A stretch of 64,000 bases of DNA from Rothia mucilaginosa (GCF_001548235.1 NZ_AP014938.1:2108001-2172000), one strand, 5' to 3'. Counted from the first letter of the stretch, positions 26,951 through 37,168 are shown. Translations and numbers: made by a program. Notes: a model not told the origin generated them from the letters alone.

Positions 26951-27370
26951 TTAGGATTCTGCGGATTCTGCGTTCTCGGTGGAGTAGAAGCGGTCCAGCA
27001 GGCGCGGGTTCATACGGTAGCTGTACGGCTCACCGCGATTCACCTCAATACCGGCACGCAGCGACGCAATAGCCATGAACAGCCACACGAGCGCACCTAG
27101 AACCATGGCAATGTTGCCCATGCCGGGCAGGAACGACACGACCCACAGCGCCACCAGAGCAATGGAGGGCAGGAGGGTGAAGTTCATTGCCTCGCGAGCC
27201 TCCTGCTCAGCGAAGGGCGCGTTATTGCGGCTGACGTAGAAAACCGCAGCGGAAGGGATGATGCCGAGAATGCCGCCGAAATGCGCGAAAGTCGCACGGT
27301 TGCGGTCCTGAATCACGCTAATCTTACGGGTTTTCTGAGGCCCGGTTGCCGGGCGAACATCGTTAGTCAC
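26951..27370 (-). CDS. DUF4870 domain membrane protein
   Basis: 139 residues from GTG 27370, chosen because AGGA lies 8 bases upstream. It has the DUF4870 pattern: AHFGGILGIIPSAAVFYVSR, then EAREAMNFTL, then two or three hydrophobic helices and a short tail. Function unknown; in relatives this gene sits near hemW and dnaJ. It reads opposite to hemW, in the same direction as the DUF3097 gene. Confidence 0.8.
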   Translation of the reverse strand: MTNDVRPATGPQKTRKISVIQDRNRATFAHFGGILGIIPSAAVFYVSRNNAPFAEQEAREAMNFTLLPSIALVALWVVSFLPGMGNIAMVLGALVWLFMAIASLRAGIEVNRGEPYSYRMNPRLLDRFYSTENAESAES

Positions 27371-27633
27371 GAAAATCCTGGTTCGATAGAAGTTTCTTGT
27401 GGTGATCACCTAAGCCGGTGGATCTGCCCTCCGAAGAGGCAAATCGTTTGAGCGGTGGTGACCCAGAGTGTAGTGAGGGTGCAACATAAACCCACAGGGG
27501 CAATGCCACACGCTCAACTATTGTACCGCTTTAGGGAACAAAACCCACAGGATAATGCCCTCGAGGGAAAGGTTCTGAGCAAATTCACACCTGCGCCCGC
27601 AGACGGGGGTGGAATAGCGGGTTTCGCGTGCGG
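27371..27633. other. gap between DUF3097 and DUF4870 genes
   Basis: 263 bases, no gene or clear hairpin recognised; it should hold the promoter of the reverse-strand DUF4870 gene. Confidence 0.3.
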
Positions 27634-28503
27634 TTAGGCACCCGGCTCGGTGAGAAAATCGATGAGCGATTCGACCGGGGCGAGCAGCGTCGGGTCCAGG
27701 TCAGCGTAGGAGTCAACGCGGGAGAGGATGTGCTTCCACGCCTGCGCCACATCCGCCTGCGTTTCGTGCGGCTGACCCAGACGACGCAGCGTGCCCTTCT
27801 TGAAGTCCTCACCGCGCGGCACCTGCGGCCACGCCTTCAAACCCAGCACCGAGGGCTTGACCGCCTGCCAAATATCGATGAACGGATGACCCACGATTTT
27901 CACGTGCCCGGCGGCACCCGGCACAGCCAGCGCCTCGGCAACAATGCGCTGCTCCTTCGTGCCCTCAATCAGGTGGTCGACCAGAATACCCAGGCGGCGG
28001 CCCGGGCCCGGCGCGAACTCACGAATAGCACCGGCGAGATCATCCACGCCGTGCAACGGCTCCACGACAATGCCCTCAACGCGCAGATCGTGGCCCCAGA
28101 CCTTCTCCACCAGCTCAGCGTCGTGCAAACCCTCAACCCAGATGCGGGAGGCGCGCGCCACCCGAGCCGGGGCGTTCTTCACCGCAATAGAACCGGAACG
28201 AGAAATCGTGCGCTTCGGCTCCTTTGCCGCCACCGGAGCGACAATCTCAACGGGCTCACCCTCAATCAGGTAGCCCGGACCCAACGGGAAATTCTTCACG
28301 CGACCCTTCGCATCCTCGAGTCCGAAGAACAGGGCACCGCCGATGCGTTCAGCCTTCACGACCTCACCCACCCAGCCGTTAATATCCTCAATCAGCAGGC
28401 CGCGGCGCAGCGGCACCTTACGCGGGGCCGGCGCCTGGCGGCTCATGCGGGCGGCGTTTAGATCCTGGGCACCCCAGCCGTAGGGGGAGTGGTGGGTACT
28501 CAA
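27634..28503 (-). CDS. DUF3097 family protein
   Basis: 289 residues from TTG 28503, supported by AGGAGA 5 bases upstream (read on the reverse strand). Actinobacterial family of unknown function with a conserved core: RIWVEGLHDAELVEKVWG, GILVDHLIEGTKEQRI and KIVGHPFIDIWQAVKP. The WVEGxHDAEL and DH pattern is Toprim-like, suggesting nucleic-acid binding, but this is inference. It is divergent from dnaJ; a reverse-strand TACAAT (28658-28663) may be its -10. Confidence 0.82.
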   Translation of the reverse strand: MSTHHSPYGWGAQDLNAARMSRQAPAPRKVPLRRGLLIEDINGWVGEVVKAERIGGALFFGLEDAKGRVKNFPLGPGYLIEGEPVEIVAPVAAKEPKRTISRSGSIAVKNAPARVARASRIWVEGLHDAELVEKVWGHDLRVEGIVVEPLHGVDDLAGAIREFAPGPGRRLGILVDHLIEGTKEQRIVAEALAVPGAAGHVKIVGHPFIDIWQAVKPSVLGLKAWPQVPRGEDFKKGTLRRLGQPHETQADVAQAWKHILSRVDSYADLDPTLLAPVESLIDFLTEPGA

Positions 28504-28685
28504 CGTATTCTCCTTTGGGGCGGTAGGGGCAGCAGAGCCAGTCAGGGCGGTGACAGCGCCAGAACCATAAGACAGAACCGGCGGGGGAACTAAAACGGAG
28601 TTCGGCGCGCACCGCAGATTAAGCGGATAGCGGGAGCGACCCCCATTCAGCCTAGCCATTGTATCGGGTCGGGGGTAGTATCCCC

Positions 28686-28732
28686 TAGAATTGATACGAC
28701 CATTATTGGCGGTGCACTCATCGAGCACCGCC
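28686..28732 (+). promoter_or_regulatory. dnaJ promoter and inverted-repeat operator
   Basis: A -10-like TAGAAT (28686-28691) is followed by GGCGGTGC (28708-28715), a 9-base spacer and GCACCGCC (28725-28732). Position and geometry are like CIRCE, but the half-site differs from the CIRCE half TTAGCACTC. Confidence 0.5.
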
Positions 28733-28756
28733 ATCGTCTCGAGAGGAAGGAAACGC

Positions 28757-29893
28757 ATGAGCCACTACGATACTCTCGGCGTATCGAACGACGCCAGCCC
28801 CGAAGAGATCAAGAAGGCGTACCGAAAGAAGGCACGCCAGCTGCACCCCGACGTGAACCCCTCCGAGGACGCAGCCGAAGAGTTCAAGCGCGTCACCCTC
28901 GCCTACGAGGTGCTCTCCGACCCCGAAAAGCGCCGCAACTACGACACTACCGGTGACGAACAGGGCCGCGCAGGCTACCCCGGAGGCGGCGGCTACCCGG
29001 GCGGCGGGTTCAGCGGCTTCGGCGGTTTCGAGGACCTGCTGAACATGTTCACCGGCGGCGCGGCAGGTGCCCGCGGCCCCGCATCCCGCATGCGTCAGGG
29101 CCAGGACGACCTGATTACCGTCTCCATCAGCCTGCAGGACGCCGTGTTCGGTGTTGAGAAGACCATTGAGCGTCGCTCCGCCGTGACCTGCAAGTCCTGT
29201 AACGGCGAAGGCACCGCAGAGGGCACCCAGCCCGAAACCTGCACTACCTGCTCCGGTCACGGTTTCATGCAGCGCCGCGTGCAGTCCATCCTCGGTACCG
29301 TCATGCAGCAGGTTGAATGCCCCGACTGCCACGGCTACGGCACCGTCATCAAGACCCCCTGCCCTGAATGTCACGGTCAGGGCCGCGTACGTGAAGACGT
29401 TCCGCTGACCTTCAACGTTCCCGCCGGTGTGCACGACCAGGCGCGTATCCGCCTGCGCGGCAAGGGCGAGGCAGGCCTGTACGGTGGCCCCAACGGCGAC
29501 CTGTACATTGATCTGAACGTCAAGCGCGACAAGTACTTCAGTCGCGAGGGCGACAATCTGGTTACCACCGTGAACATCCCCATGGTCGCGGCGGCGCTGG
29601 GCACCACCATCCCGCTGAAGACCTTCGACGGCGACCAGGAAGTTGCTATCCCCGCAGGCACTCAGAGCGGTGACGTGATCACCCTCAACGGCCTGGGCGC
29701 AACCGTGCTCGGCACCGAGCGTCGCGGCGACCTGCTGGTGCGTATCCAGGTGGTCACCCCCACCGACATGACCGAAGAACAGCGTGAACTGCTGCGCCAG
29801 TTCGCAGCCCTGCGCGGTGAATCCCTCACCGAAGGTTCGCAGGTCAAGCACCGCGGCGGTCTCTTCTCCCGCCTGAAGGACCAGTTCAAGTAG
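28757..29893 (+). CDS. dnaJ: chaperone DnaJ
   Basis: Hsp40 co-chaperone that stimulates DnaK. 378 residues from ATG 28757, preceded by GAGAGGAAGG. J-domain with HPD (30-32), a short Gly/Phe region, four zinc-finger repeats ([32 protein letters not shown]) and the substrate-binding C-terminus. This is the DnaJ2 type that follows hrcA in most actinobacteria; here no hrcA precedes it. Confidence 0.95.
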   Translation: MSHYDTLGVSNDASPEEIKKAYRKKARQLHPDVNPSEDAAEEFKRVTLAYEVLSDPEKRRNYDTTGDEQGRAGYPGGGGYPGGGFSGFGGFEDLLNMFTGGAAGARGPASRMRQGQDDLITVSISLQDAVFGVEKTIERRSAVTCKSCNGEGTAEGTQPETCTTCSGHGFMQRRVQSILGTVMQQVECPDCHGYGTVIKTPCPECHGQGRVREDVPLTFNVPAGVHDQARIRLRGKGEAGLYGGPNGDLYIDLNVKRDKYFSREGDNLVTTVNIPMVAAALGTTIPLKTFDGDQEVAIPAGTQSGDVITLNGLGATVLGTERRGDLLVRIQVVTPTDMTEEQRELLRQFAALRGESLTEGSQVKHRGGLFSRLKDQFK

Positions 29894-29916
29894 GATTCCT
29901 ACACCAAGCTGAGGAT

Positions 29917-29953
29917 GCGGCGGGTGCGGTACTCAACCCGCACCCGCCGCTTT
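29917..29953 (+). terminator. dnaJ terminator
   Basis: GCGGCGGGTGCGG pairs with CCGCACCCGCCGC across a short loop, followed by TTT. Confidence 0.7.
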
Positions 29954-30068
29954 CCTGTTAGCGCTACTGTCAGCACTGCACTGCATGCACCCGCGCTAAG
30001 CAGCACACCTATTTCACACGCCACCCGCACACTACCCACGCTTTCAAACCGCACCCTCAAGGAGAACC

Positions 30069-30848
30069 ATGAGCGCCCCCATCTTCTACATCAGCACGGA
30101 AGAATACGACGCACTCACCCCCGGCGCCACCTGCGCACTCGGAGGCTCCGAAGGCAAGCACGCCCTCGTCAAGCGCCTTGAGCTCGGCGAACGCATCGAC
30201 CTGGGTGACGGCACCGGCCGCCGCGCACTCGGTACGGTCGCCTCCATTAACGCGGACGGCGTGAGCGTGCAGGTGCAGGAGCTGAGCGAAGAACGCAGCG
30301 TGCCTTCCATCTACCTGGTGCAGGCGCTCGCGAAGGACGGTCGCGACCTGCTCGCCATTGAGACGGCGACCGAGCTGGGCGTGTACGGCGTGCTGCCGTG
30401 GAGCGCGGATCGCTCCATCGTGCGGTGGAAGGGGGAGCGCGCCTCCAAGGCACACACCAAGTGGCAGAACACCGTCACCGCCGCGGCGAAGCAGTCGCGC
30501 CGCGCGCTCATTCCCGAGGTGTACGACCTGTACAGCACCGCCGACCTGGTGGAGCTCATCGAAGAAGTTGCCGGTGAAGGCTCCGAGCAGTCCGCCGCCG
30601 TGTTCATCCTGCACGAGCAGGCGACTGAACGCCTCAGCGCTCTGGCTCGCAAGCTTGTAGAGGCGAAGAACCTGCCCGAAGAAATCTACCTGCTCGTCGG
30701 CCCGGAGGGCGGCATCAGTGACCGCGAGGTGCAGCTCTTCACCGACGCCGGCGCTCAGCTGGCGCTACTCGGTGATGAGGTGTTGCGCTCGTCCACTGCC
30801 GGGTCCGCCGCCATGTGCACCCTGAACGTGGTGCTCGGTCGCTGGTAG
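30069..30848 (+). CDS. rsmE: 16S rRNA m3U1498 methyltransferase
   Basis: SPOUT-class methyltransferase that modifies U1498 of 16S rRNA. 259 residues: N-terminal PUA-like domain, then the knot domain with LVGPEGGISDREV and LRSSTAGSAAM. AAGGAG precedes the ATG. Followed by phoH after 82 bases. Confidence 0.93.
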   Translation: MSAPIFYISTEEYDALTPGATCALGGSEGKHALVKRLELGERIDLGDGTGRRALGTVASINADGVSVQVQELSEERSVPSIYLVQALAKDGRDLLAIETATELGVYGVLPWSADRSIVRWKGERASKAHTKWQNTVTAAAKQSRRALIPEVYDLYSTADLVELIEEVAGEGSEQSAAVFILHEQATERLSALARKLVEAKNLPEEIYLLVGPEGGISDREVQLFTDAGAQLALLGDEVLRSSTAGSAAMCTLNVVLGRW

Positions 30849-30930
30849 AGCACCTCCGGTAAACCCAGCCGGGGCGTGGCGCATCACACCCATCTATACT
30901 TGTAAATACATCACTAGCCAAGGAGCCCAT

Positions 30931-32058
30931 ATGACTACCTCCCGACCTCTGTCGACCGCGCGCACCGTATCTTTCAAGAGCGCCGCAGAGATGATTGCCG
31001 TGCTCGGCCCGCAGGATGCGCACCTGACCATCATCGAGGACTACTTCGAGCAGATTAGCCTGCGCCCCAAGGACCTGGACGTGCTCATCACCGGCCCCTC
31101 CGAGGCCGTCAACACCGCCGCTAAGCTGCTGAACGAGCTGCGCGTGCTCTCCAGCCACGACACGCAGATTACCGTGCAGGTCATTCACCGCCTCATGGGC
31201 ATGCTCGGCGACGAACTGAGCAACCCGGCGCACTCGCTGTCCACGAGCATTCTGTCTACCCGCGGCACCACGATTCGCCCCAAGACCATTAACCAGAAGA
31301 AATACGTGGACGCCATTGACGCGAACACCGTGATCTTCGGCATCGGCCCGGCGGGTACCGGTAAGACCTACCTCGCCATGGCGAAGGCTGTGCAGGCGCT
31401 GCAGAGCCACGAAGTGAACCGCATTATCCTCACCCGCCCCGCCGTGGAGGCTGGCGAGCGTCTGGGCTTCCTGCCCGGCACCCTCAACGAGAAGATTGAC
31501 CCGTACCTGCGCCCGCTCTACGACGCACTGCACGACATGCTCGAGCCCGAAACTATCCCCAAGCTCATGGAGGCGGGCACCATTGAGGTCGCACCGCTGG
31601 CGTACATGCGCGGCCGCACCCTCAACGACGCATTCATCATCCTCGACGAGGCGCAGAACACCACCGCCGAGCAGATGAAGATGTTCCTGACCCGCCTGGG
31701 CTTCGGCTCGAAGATGGTCATTACCGGTGACATCACCCAGATTGACCTGCCCGGTGGCGCCGCCTCCGGTCTGAAGCAGGTGCGCAACATTCTGCAGGGC
31801 GTGGAGGATATTCACTTCAGCATCCTGGAATCCTCTGACGTGGTGCGACACACCCTGGTGTCGAACATTGTGTCCGCCTACGATCAGTGGGGCGAAGATC
31901 AGAAGGCAATGGAACGCAAGCGCAACCGCAAGGTCAAGCGCGCCACCATCGAGGCCGCAGCCGAGAAGCTGCTGGACCGCGCCGGCATTAACGGCGGCTC
32001 CGAAAAGAACGCCGCGCAGAACCCCAACAACGCACAGACCACCCCGGAAGGACGCTAA
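30931..32058 (+). CDS. phoH: PhoH-family ATPase
   Basis: 375 residues. N-terminal KH-like part, then a P-loop domain with Walker [17 protein letters not shown] and Walker [11 protein letters not shown]. PhoH-like proteins are RNA-related ATPases; the neighbour ybeY (3 bases downstream) supports a role in rRNA maturation or decay. The C-terminal 50 residues are basic and Asn/Ala-rich. CAAGGAG precedes the ATG. Confidence 0.93.
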   Translation: MTTSRPLSTARTVSFKSAAEMIAVLGPQDAHLTIIEDYFEQISLRPKDLDVLITGPSEAVNTAAKLLNELRVLSSHDTQITVQVIHRLMGMLGDELSNPAHSLSTSILSTRGTTIRPKTINQKKYVDAIDANTVIFGIGPAGTGKTYLAMAKAVQALQSHEVNRIILTRPAVEAGERLGFLPGTLNEKIDPYLRPLYDALHDMLEPETIPKLMEAGTIEVAPLAYMRGRTLNDAFIILDEAQNTTAEQMKMFLTRLGFGSKMVITGDITQIDLPGGAASGLKQVRNILQGVEDIHFSILESSDVVRHTLVSNIVSAYDQWGEDQKAMERKRNRKVKRATIEAAAEKLLDRAGINGGSEKNAAQNPNNAQTTPEGR

Positions 32059-32061
32059 ACG

Positions 32062-32583
32062 GTGGCAGAGATCGAATTCGACTGTGAAGAACCCGCAACC
32101 GGTGCCGACCCGGCAACCGACGCCTTCGTCCGCGAATCTTTCGAAGCGGTAGACACCGAGGTGCTCACCCGCCTCGTCGAGCACGCTTTCAAGCGCATGC
32201 ACCTTGCCGATGACACCTACCTGTCCATCGCCATCGTGAACGAAGACGAGATGGAGCGCGTGCACATCGAGTGGATGGACCTGCCCGGCCCCACCGACGT
32301 GATGAGCTTCCCCATGGACGAGCTGGAACCGGGAACCCCCGAAAACCCCTCCAGCGGCATGCTCGGCGACATCATCCTCTGCCCGCCCGTTGCCGCACGT
32401 CAGGGCGCGGATGCGGGCCACAGCACCCTGGATGAGCTGTGCCTGCTCACCACCCACGGTATTCTGCACTGCCTGGGCTACGACCACGGCACCGCCGAAG
32501 AGGAAGCTGAAATGTTCGGCATTCAGCGCTCCATCCTCGAAGAGTTCCTGGGCCGCCCGGCACCGGTCGAAACCCGACACTAG
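32062..32583 (+). CDS. ybeY: endoribonuclease YbeY
   Basis: Metal-dependent RNase for 16S rRNA 3' maturation and quality control. 173 residues from GTG 32062. The zinc site is HGILHCLGYDH (His-x3-His-x5-His), with DVMSFPMDE upstream. It is packed between phoH and the CorC-type gene in one operon. Confidence 0.94.
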   Translation: MAEIEFDCEEPATGADPATDAFVRESFEAVDTEVLTRLVEHAFKRMHLADDTYLSIAIVNEDEMERVHIEWMDLPGPTDVMSFPMDELEPGTPENPSSGMLGDIILCPPVAARQGADAGHSTLDELCLLTTHGILHCLGYDHGTAEEEAEMFGIQRSILEEFLGRPAPVETRH

Positions 32584-32592
32584 GGGAGCGGC

Positions 32593-34059
32593 GTGGACAT
32601 TCTACTCACAGCCCTCCTCGCCGTTCTCGCGCTCTGCCTGACCGTGGTCGCGGCAATCGCCGAAACCGCATTCACCTACCTGCCGCACAACGAGGCTGAG
32701 GAAGCGGTGGAGGCACACCCGGACACCCTCGGTGCGCGCGTCCTGCAGCGCACCCTCGACGGTGACTCCGAGGCGTACACGCACCCGCTGCGCCTGACCC
32801 GCCTCATTGCGGCAGCCACCGCGGTGCTCGCCACCATGACCTGCCTGCTGAACCTGGTTGAGGTGCACGCGCTCGCCGTCGTGTTGACCCTCGTGATCGT
32901 TGCGCTGGTGGGCTACCCGATTCTGCATGTGCTAGCGCGTGCTCTGGGACGTAACCGCCCGGTCGCGTCGATTCGTGTGCTGGCTCGCCCGGTGCACTAC
33001 CTGTCGGTTCTGCTGAGCCCGGCGACTGGTCTGCTCGATAAGCTCAGCGTGCGCCTGGCGCCGGAACGTTCGGCTGAGGCCCCGGTGGGTGTGTTCGATG
33101 AAGAGGAGCTGCGCGAGTTCCTGGACCGCGCCTCCGACGCTGAAACCATTGAAGATGACGAGGCGCAGATGGTGCAGTCCGTCTTTGAGATGGACGATAC
33201 CCGCATCCGTTCGCTCATGGTTCCGCGTACCGACATGCTCACCGCTAGCCGCGACACTCCTCTGCGTGAGGCGCTGAGTCTGTTCCTGCGTTCGGGTTAT
33301 TCGCGTATGCCGGTGATTGGTGATTCGAGCGATGAGATTCTGGGCGTGCTTTACCTGAAGGACGCGATGCGCGCCTTCATCCTGCACGGTGAGGCTCCCG
33401 AGGGTACCGCCCTGCCGACCGTGGTTGAGTTGATGCGTCCGGCACGTTTTGAGCCCGAGTCGAAGCGCGCCATGGATTTGCTGCGTGAGATGCAGCGTGA
33501 GTCCACGCACGTGGCGATCATTGTTGACGAGTACGGCGGCACCGCCGGCCTGATTACCCTTGAGGACCTGATTGAGGAACTGGTCGGTGACATTTCTGAC
33601 GAGTACGACCGTGAGAGCCCCGATTACACACTGAATGATGACGGTACGTTCCGTCTCTCTGCCCGTCTGGGTATTGATGAGCTGGGCGAAATTTTCGGTC
33701 GTGAACTCGACGATGAAGATGTTGATACGGTGGGCGGTCTGCTCGCTAAGCATCTGGGTATGGTGCCGATTGTCGGTTCTGAGATTGAGATTGACGGCAT
33801 TCATATTCGTGCGATTGGTTCGTCGGGCCGCCGCCACCAGGTCGATATGTTGCAGGCGTGGTATGAGCCGCCTCGTGATGAGCAGCAGAACGCTGAAGGT
33901 TCCACGGCGTCTTCCCCGAGGTCTCATTCCGCGGAGGTTGCTGACATCCTGACCGTAGATACGGAGCCGCCCGCTGTAGCTGAGCCGCATGCGCATCCGG
34001 ATCTTCCGGGAGATGCTGCAGAGGCTGAACCTGCCACCGACAAGCACGGCAACCGCTAG
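32593..34059 (+). CDS. CNNM/CorC-type transporter (hemolysin family)
   Basis: 488 residues from GTG 32593 with GGGG upstream. Order: four hydrophobic segments in the first 145 residues (reduced DUF21), a CBS pair (VPRTDMLTASRDTPLREAL to VDEYGGTAGLITLEDLIEEL), a C-terminal CorC_HlyC domain (about 340-425) and a disordered acidic tail. Related proteins export or sense Mg2+ and other divalent ions. The operon phoH-ybeY-corC-era is conserved in actinobacteria. Confidence 0.88.
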   Translation: MDILLTALLAVLALCLTVVAAIAETAFTYLPHNEAEEAVEAHPDTLGARVLQRTLDGDSEAYTHPLRLTRLIAAATAVLATMTCLLNLVEVHALAVVLTLVIVALVGYPILHVLARALGRNRPVASIRVLARPVHYLSVLLSPATGLLDKLSVRLAPERSAEAPVGVFDEEELREFLDRASDAETIEDDEAQMVQSVFEMDDTRIRSLMVPRTDMLTASRDTPLREALSLFLRSGYSRMPVIGDSSDEILGVLYLKDAMRAFILHGEAPEGTALPTVVELMRPARFEPESKRAMDLLREMQRESTHVAIIVDEYGGTAGLITLEDLIEELVGDISDEYDRESPDYTLNDDGTFRLSARLGIDELGEIFGRELDDEDVDTVGGLLAKHLGMVPIVGSEIEIDGIHIRAIGSSGRRHQVDMLQAWYEPPRDEQQNAEGSTASSPRSHSAEVADILTVDTEPPAVAEPHAHPDLPGDAAEAEPATDKHGNR

Positions 34060-34184
34060 ATATCGAACATAGACGCCGCATTTTCCCTAACACACTTTGA
34101 GTCGGCCGCCCCACCCCGGAAGGCGCAGGCAGATGAGGCTGGCACCCCATACACCCCGCACGGGGTTTGATAAGGAGAAACACA

Positions 34185-35342
34185 ATGGACCAGGAGTACA
34201 CCCCGCTCGATTTGAGCACTCTGGACTTGAGCACCCCGCTACCGACCTACCCGGAGAATTTCCGTTCGGGCTTCGCGTCGCTGGTGGGCCGCCCGAATGC
34301 GGGTAAGTCTACTCTGACGAACGCTATGGTCGGTCAGAAGGTGGCTATCACCTCGAACCGTCCGCAGACGACCCGCCACACGATCCGCGGTATTGTGCAC
34401 AAGGACGAGTACCAGCTGATTCTGGTGGACACCCCGGGTATTCACCGCCCCCGCACTCTGCTGGGTGAGCGTCTGAACGACCTGGTGGCGAGCACTCTTT
34501 CGCAGGTGGATGTGCTGGGCTTCTGCATTCCGGCGAATGAGAAGATCGGTCCGGGTGACCGTTACATTGCGTCGCAGCTGGTGGCGTCGAGCAATAAGCC
34601 GGTGGTTGCTATTGTGACCAAGGCCGATACCGTGAACTCCGACGAGCTGCGTGAGCAGCTGCTGGCTGTTGAGGCGCTCGGCGAGGAAGTCATGAGCGCT
34701 GAGCGTGCGGCTCGTGCTAAGCGCGCCGCGCATCGTGCGAAGCAGAAAGGTAAGGGCCCCAAGGGTAAGGGCGGCAAGAATGATGCTGTGCCTTTCGCGA
34801 AGGGTTCGGGCCCTGCGGCTAAGCGCCGTGCCGGTGAGGTCGCTGAGCCGATGCCGGTTGACGGTAAGGGCGGCTGGGCTGCGATTATCCCGGTGTCTGC
34901 TGTGAAGCATTTCCAGGTGGATGCGGTTGCTGACCTGCTGGCGCAGTACACTCCGCTGTCGCCGCCGCTGTACCCGGATGGTGAGCTGACCGATGAGCCG
35001 GAGGCAACCCTCATCGCGGAGCTGGTGCGTGAGGCGGCCCTGGAGGGTGCGCGTGAGGAGCTGCCCCACTCGATTGCTGTGACGGTTGAGGAGATGGAGT
35101 TCCGTGAGGGCCGCCCGGAGGATAACCCGCTGCTGGATGTGCACGTGAACCTGTATGTGGAGCGCGAGTCGCAGAAGTACATCATTATCGGTAAGGGCGG
35201 CTCGAACCTGCGCAAGATTGGTACGAAGGCTCGTGAGCAGATTGAGGCGCTGCTCGGTACCCGCGTTTATTTGAATATTCATGTGAAGGTTGCGAAGGAA
35301 TGGCAGTCTGACGCGCGTGCGTTGAACCGTTTGGGATTCTAG
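34185..35342 (+). CDS. era: GTPase Era
   Basis: Ribosome-assembly GTPase that binds 16S rRNA. 385 residues from ATG 34185 (TAAGGAG upstream). G domain: GRPNAGKST (35-43), DTPG (82-85), TKAD (145-148); C-terminal KH domain with IIIGKGGSNLRKIG. Between TKAD and the G5 element (IPVSAVK) is an extra basic Lys/Gly/Ala-rich segment of about 60 residues (172-230), which explains the length above the usual 300. Confidence 0.93.
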   Translation: MDQEYTPLDLSTLDLSTPLPTYPENFRSGFASLVGRPNAGKSTLTNAMVGQKVAITSNRPQTTRHTIRGIVHKDEYQLILVDTPGIHRPRTLLGERLNDLVASTLSQVDVLGFCIPANEKIGPGDRYIASQLVASSNKPVVAIVTKADTVNSDELREQLLAVEALGEEVMSAERAARAKRAAHRAKQKGKGPKGKGGKNDAVPFAKGSGPAAKRRAGEVAEPMPVDGKGGWAAIIPVSAVKHFQVDAVADLLAQYTPLSPPLYPDGELTDEPEATLIAELVREAALEGAREELPHSIAVTVEEMEFREGRPEDNPLLDVHVNLYVERESQKYIIIGKGGSNLRKIGTKAREQIEALLGTRVYLNIHVKVAKEWQSDARALNRLGF

Positions 35343-35455
35343 TAGCTTTCCTGAGCGCATCGCCCAGAGAATTTGCGCTGAGAGGTCACCCCTGCGAGGT
35401 CACCCCGAAAGGTGGCCCTGAGAGGTTGTCTTCGGGGCGGTCGCGCATCCTTAGT

Positions 35456-35508
35456 TTTCACCCGGTGGCTTGCAGAAATATGTGCATGCCTCCGGGTGAA
35501 ACTTTTCA
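35456..35508 (+). terminator. era terminator
   Basis: TTTCACCCGG (35456-35465) pairs with CCGGGTGAAA (35492-35501), followed by CTTTT. Just upstream the 11-mer GAGGTCACCCC occurs twice. Confidence 0.65.
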
Positions 35509-35581
35509 CTCTCATTCGGCGCTCATAGGGAAGAGTGTTACTCTGAGAAAGCACTTGCTCACCGGCAGAAAGAGAAAAGGT

Positions 35582-37021
35582 ATGCCCCAGGCACCTCGTT
35601 TACGAAGCACCGGTCGTCATATGCGCACGACGGTGATGACTTCAAACCGCAATAAGTGGATTGCTCTGCTTACTGCTTGCATGCTCGTCATTGTTGTTGG
35701 CTTTGGTGGCGTGTTGGCTCTGCGTATGCGCAATAATCTGCATACTCAGGAGCTGAACATCAGCAATTACAAGAACGGCCTGGAGAACGGCGCCTTGGAC
35801 ATTCTCGTGATTGGCTCCGACACCCGTAAGGGCAATAACGGCGCGTACGGCGATGAGGATGACCGCAATTCTGAGGCTCGCGCGGACGTGATGATGCTGC
35901 TGCAGATCAGCAAGGACCGTAAGAACGTGAGCGTGCTGTCGTTCCCGCGTGACCTGATGGTTGATGTGCCGCAGTGTACTGATCCTGAGAGCGGCACCGT
36001 GTACCCGGCTGAGGAGAACGTTCAGATTAACGAGTCTCTGTCTCGCGGTGGCCCCGGTTGTACTGTGGCAACCATTAGCAAGCTGACCGGCGTGAATATT
36101 GACCACTTTATGCTGGTGGACTTTAACGCTGTGAAGGAGCTGTCGAAGGTTGTTGGTGGCGTTCAGGTCTGTGTGGACGCTCCGATTGATGACGAGTACA
36201 GCGGTCTGAAGCTTCCTGCGGGTACTTCCACTGTTGAGGGTGAGCAGGCTCTTGCGTTTTTGCGTAGCCGCCACGGCTTCTCGGATGGTTCCGATATTGG
36301 TCGTATTCAGGCTCAGCAGGGCTTCTTGTCTTCGCTGCTACGTAAGGTGAAGAGCGAGGGTACTCTGTCGAATCCAGGCCGTCTGATTAATATTGCTGAG
36401 GCGATTACTCAGAACGTGACGGTGGATAAGAACCTGGGCAATATCAGCACTCTGGTGGGTGTTGGTGCGGCTCTCGGCGGCGTGGACCTGTCGAATGTTG
36501 TGTTTGCGACGGTGCCGACTGAGCCGTGGAGCCAGGATGAGAACCGCCTGCAGGTTTCTGCGGATGCTGCGAACGTGTTCCAGCGTCTGCGTGATGATAA
36601 GTCGCTGAAGGAAGAGAAGGCTCCGGAGGCACCGGCTACTTCTGCCGCTCCGGTTCAGCTGGATCGTACGGTTCCGGTGAACGTGTACAATGCGACCGGT
36701 CTGGATGGCCGCTCGGCTACGATCGCTTCGGTGATTGAGGGCCTGGGCTACTCGAATGTTACTCCGGGTACCTCCGCTAGCCCGACGAACTTCACCACGG
36801 TCTTCTACTCGACCGGTTACGAGGCGGAGGCGAAGGAAATCGCCGCGAAGCTGAACGTGACCCGCGTGGTGGCGACTGAAGAGGTTCTGGGTGTGTCGGT
36901 GACTATTGGTACTGACTTCCCGTCCGGTGAGGCGATGGAGAAGCAGGAGGCTGCGATTGCGGGTAACGCGACCGGTCAGACTGCTGATCAGCACAAGTGC
37001 CAGACTGCTTTCGCCTACTAG
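35582..37021 (+). CDS. LytR-CpsA-Psr family cell-wall ligase
   Basis: 479 residues from ATG 35582. One N-terminal membrane helix (NKWIALLTACMLVIVVGFGGV), an extracellular LCP domain (DILVIGSDTR, ADVMMLLQI, VLSFPRDLMVDVP, DIGRIQAQQGF) and a C-terminal LytR_C domain (VNVYNATGLDGRSATIAS). LCP enzymes attach secondary polymers to peptidoglycan from lipid-linked precursors. The start is uncertain because AGAGAAAAGG lies unusually close to this ATG; a later in-frame ATG (MRTTVM) is possible. Confidence 0.88.
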   Translation: MPQAPRLRSTGRHMRTTVMTSNRNKWIALLTACMLVIVVGFGGVLALRMRNNLHTQELNISNYKNGLENGALDILVIGSDTRKGNNGAYGDEDDRNSEARADVMMLLQISKDRKNVSVLSFPRDLMVDVPQCTDPESGTVYPAEENVQINESLSRGGPGCTVATISKLTGVNIDHFMLVDFNAVKELSKVVGGVQVCVDAPIDDEYSGLKLPAGTSTVEGEQALAFLRSRHGFSDGSDIGRIQAQQGFLSSLLRKVKSEGTLSNPGRLINIAEAITQNVTVDKNLGNISTLVGVGAALGGVDLSNVVFATVPTEPWSQDENRLQVSADAANVFQRLRDDKSLKEEKAPEAPATSAAPVQLDRTVPVNVYNATGLDGRSATIASVIEGLGYSNVTPGTSASPTNFTTVFYSTGYEAEAKEIAAKLNVTRVVATEEVLGVSVTIGTDFPSGEAMEKQEAAIAGNATGQTADQHKCQTAFAY

Positions 37022-37063
37022 GTTGTAGCTAGGGCATAGCGCAGATGCGTGAATAGCGAACAG

Positions 37064-37101
37064 AAGGGGCGTAGCGCCAGAAATGGTGGCTACGCCCCTT
37101 T
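37064..37101 (+). terminator. LCP gene terminator
   Basis: AAGGGGCGTAGC pairs with GCTACGCCCCTT, with an inner CCA/TGG. Confidence 0.7.
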
Positions 37102-37168
37102 GCCGTTAACGCTTTCCAGATGATGGACGGCTTCCCGGGTGCCCTGCCACCGCCTCCGACCCCTGTGA

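Noticed and set aside
28708-28732. CIRCE element before dnaJ
   Set aside because: The spacing matches, but the half-site GGCGGTGC does not match TTAGCACTC; kept only as an undefined inverted repeat.
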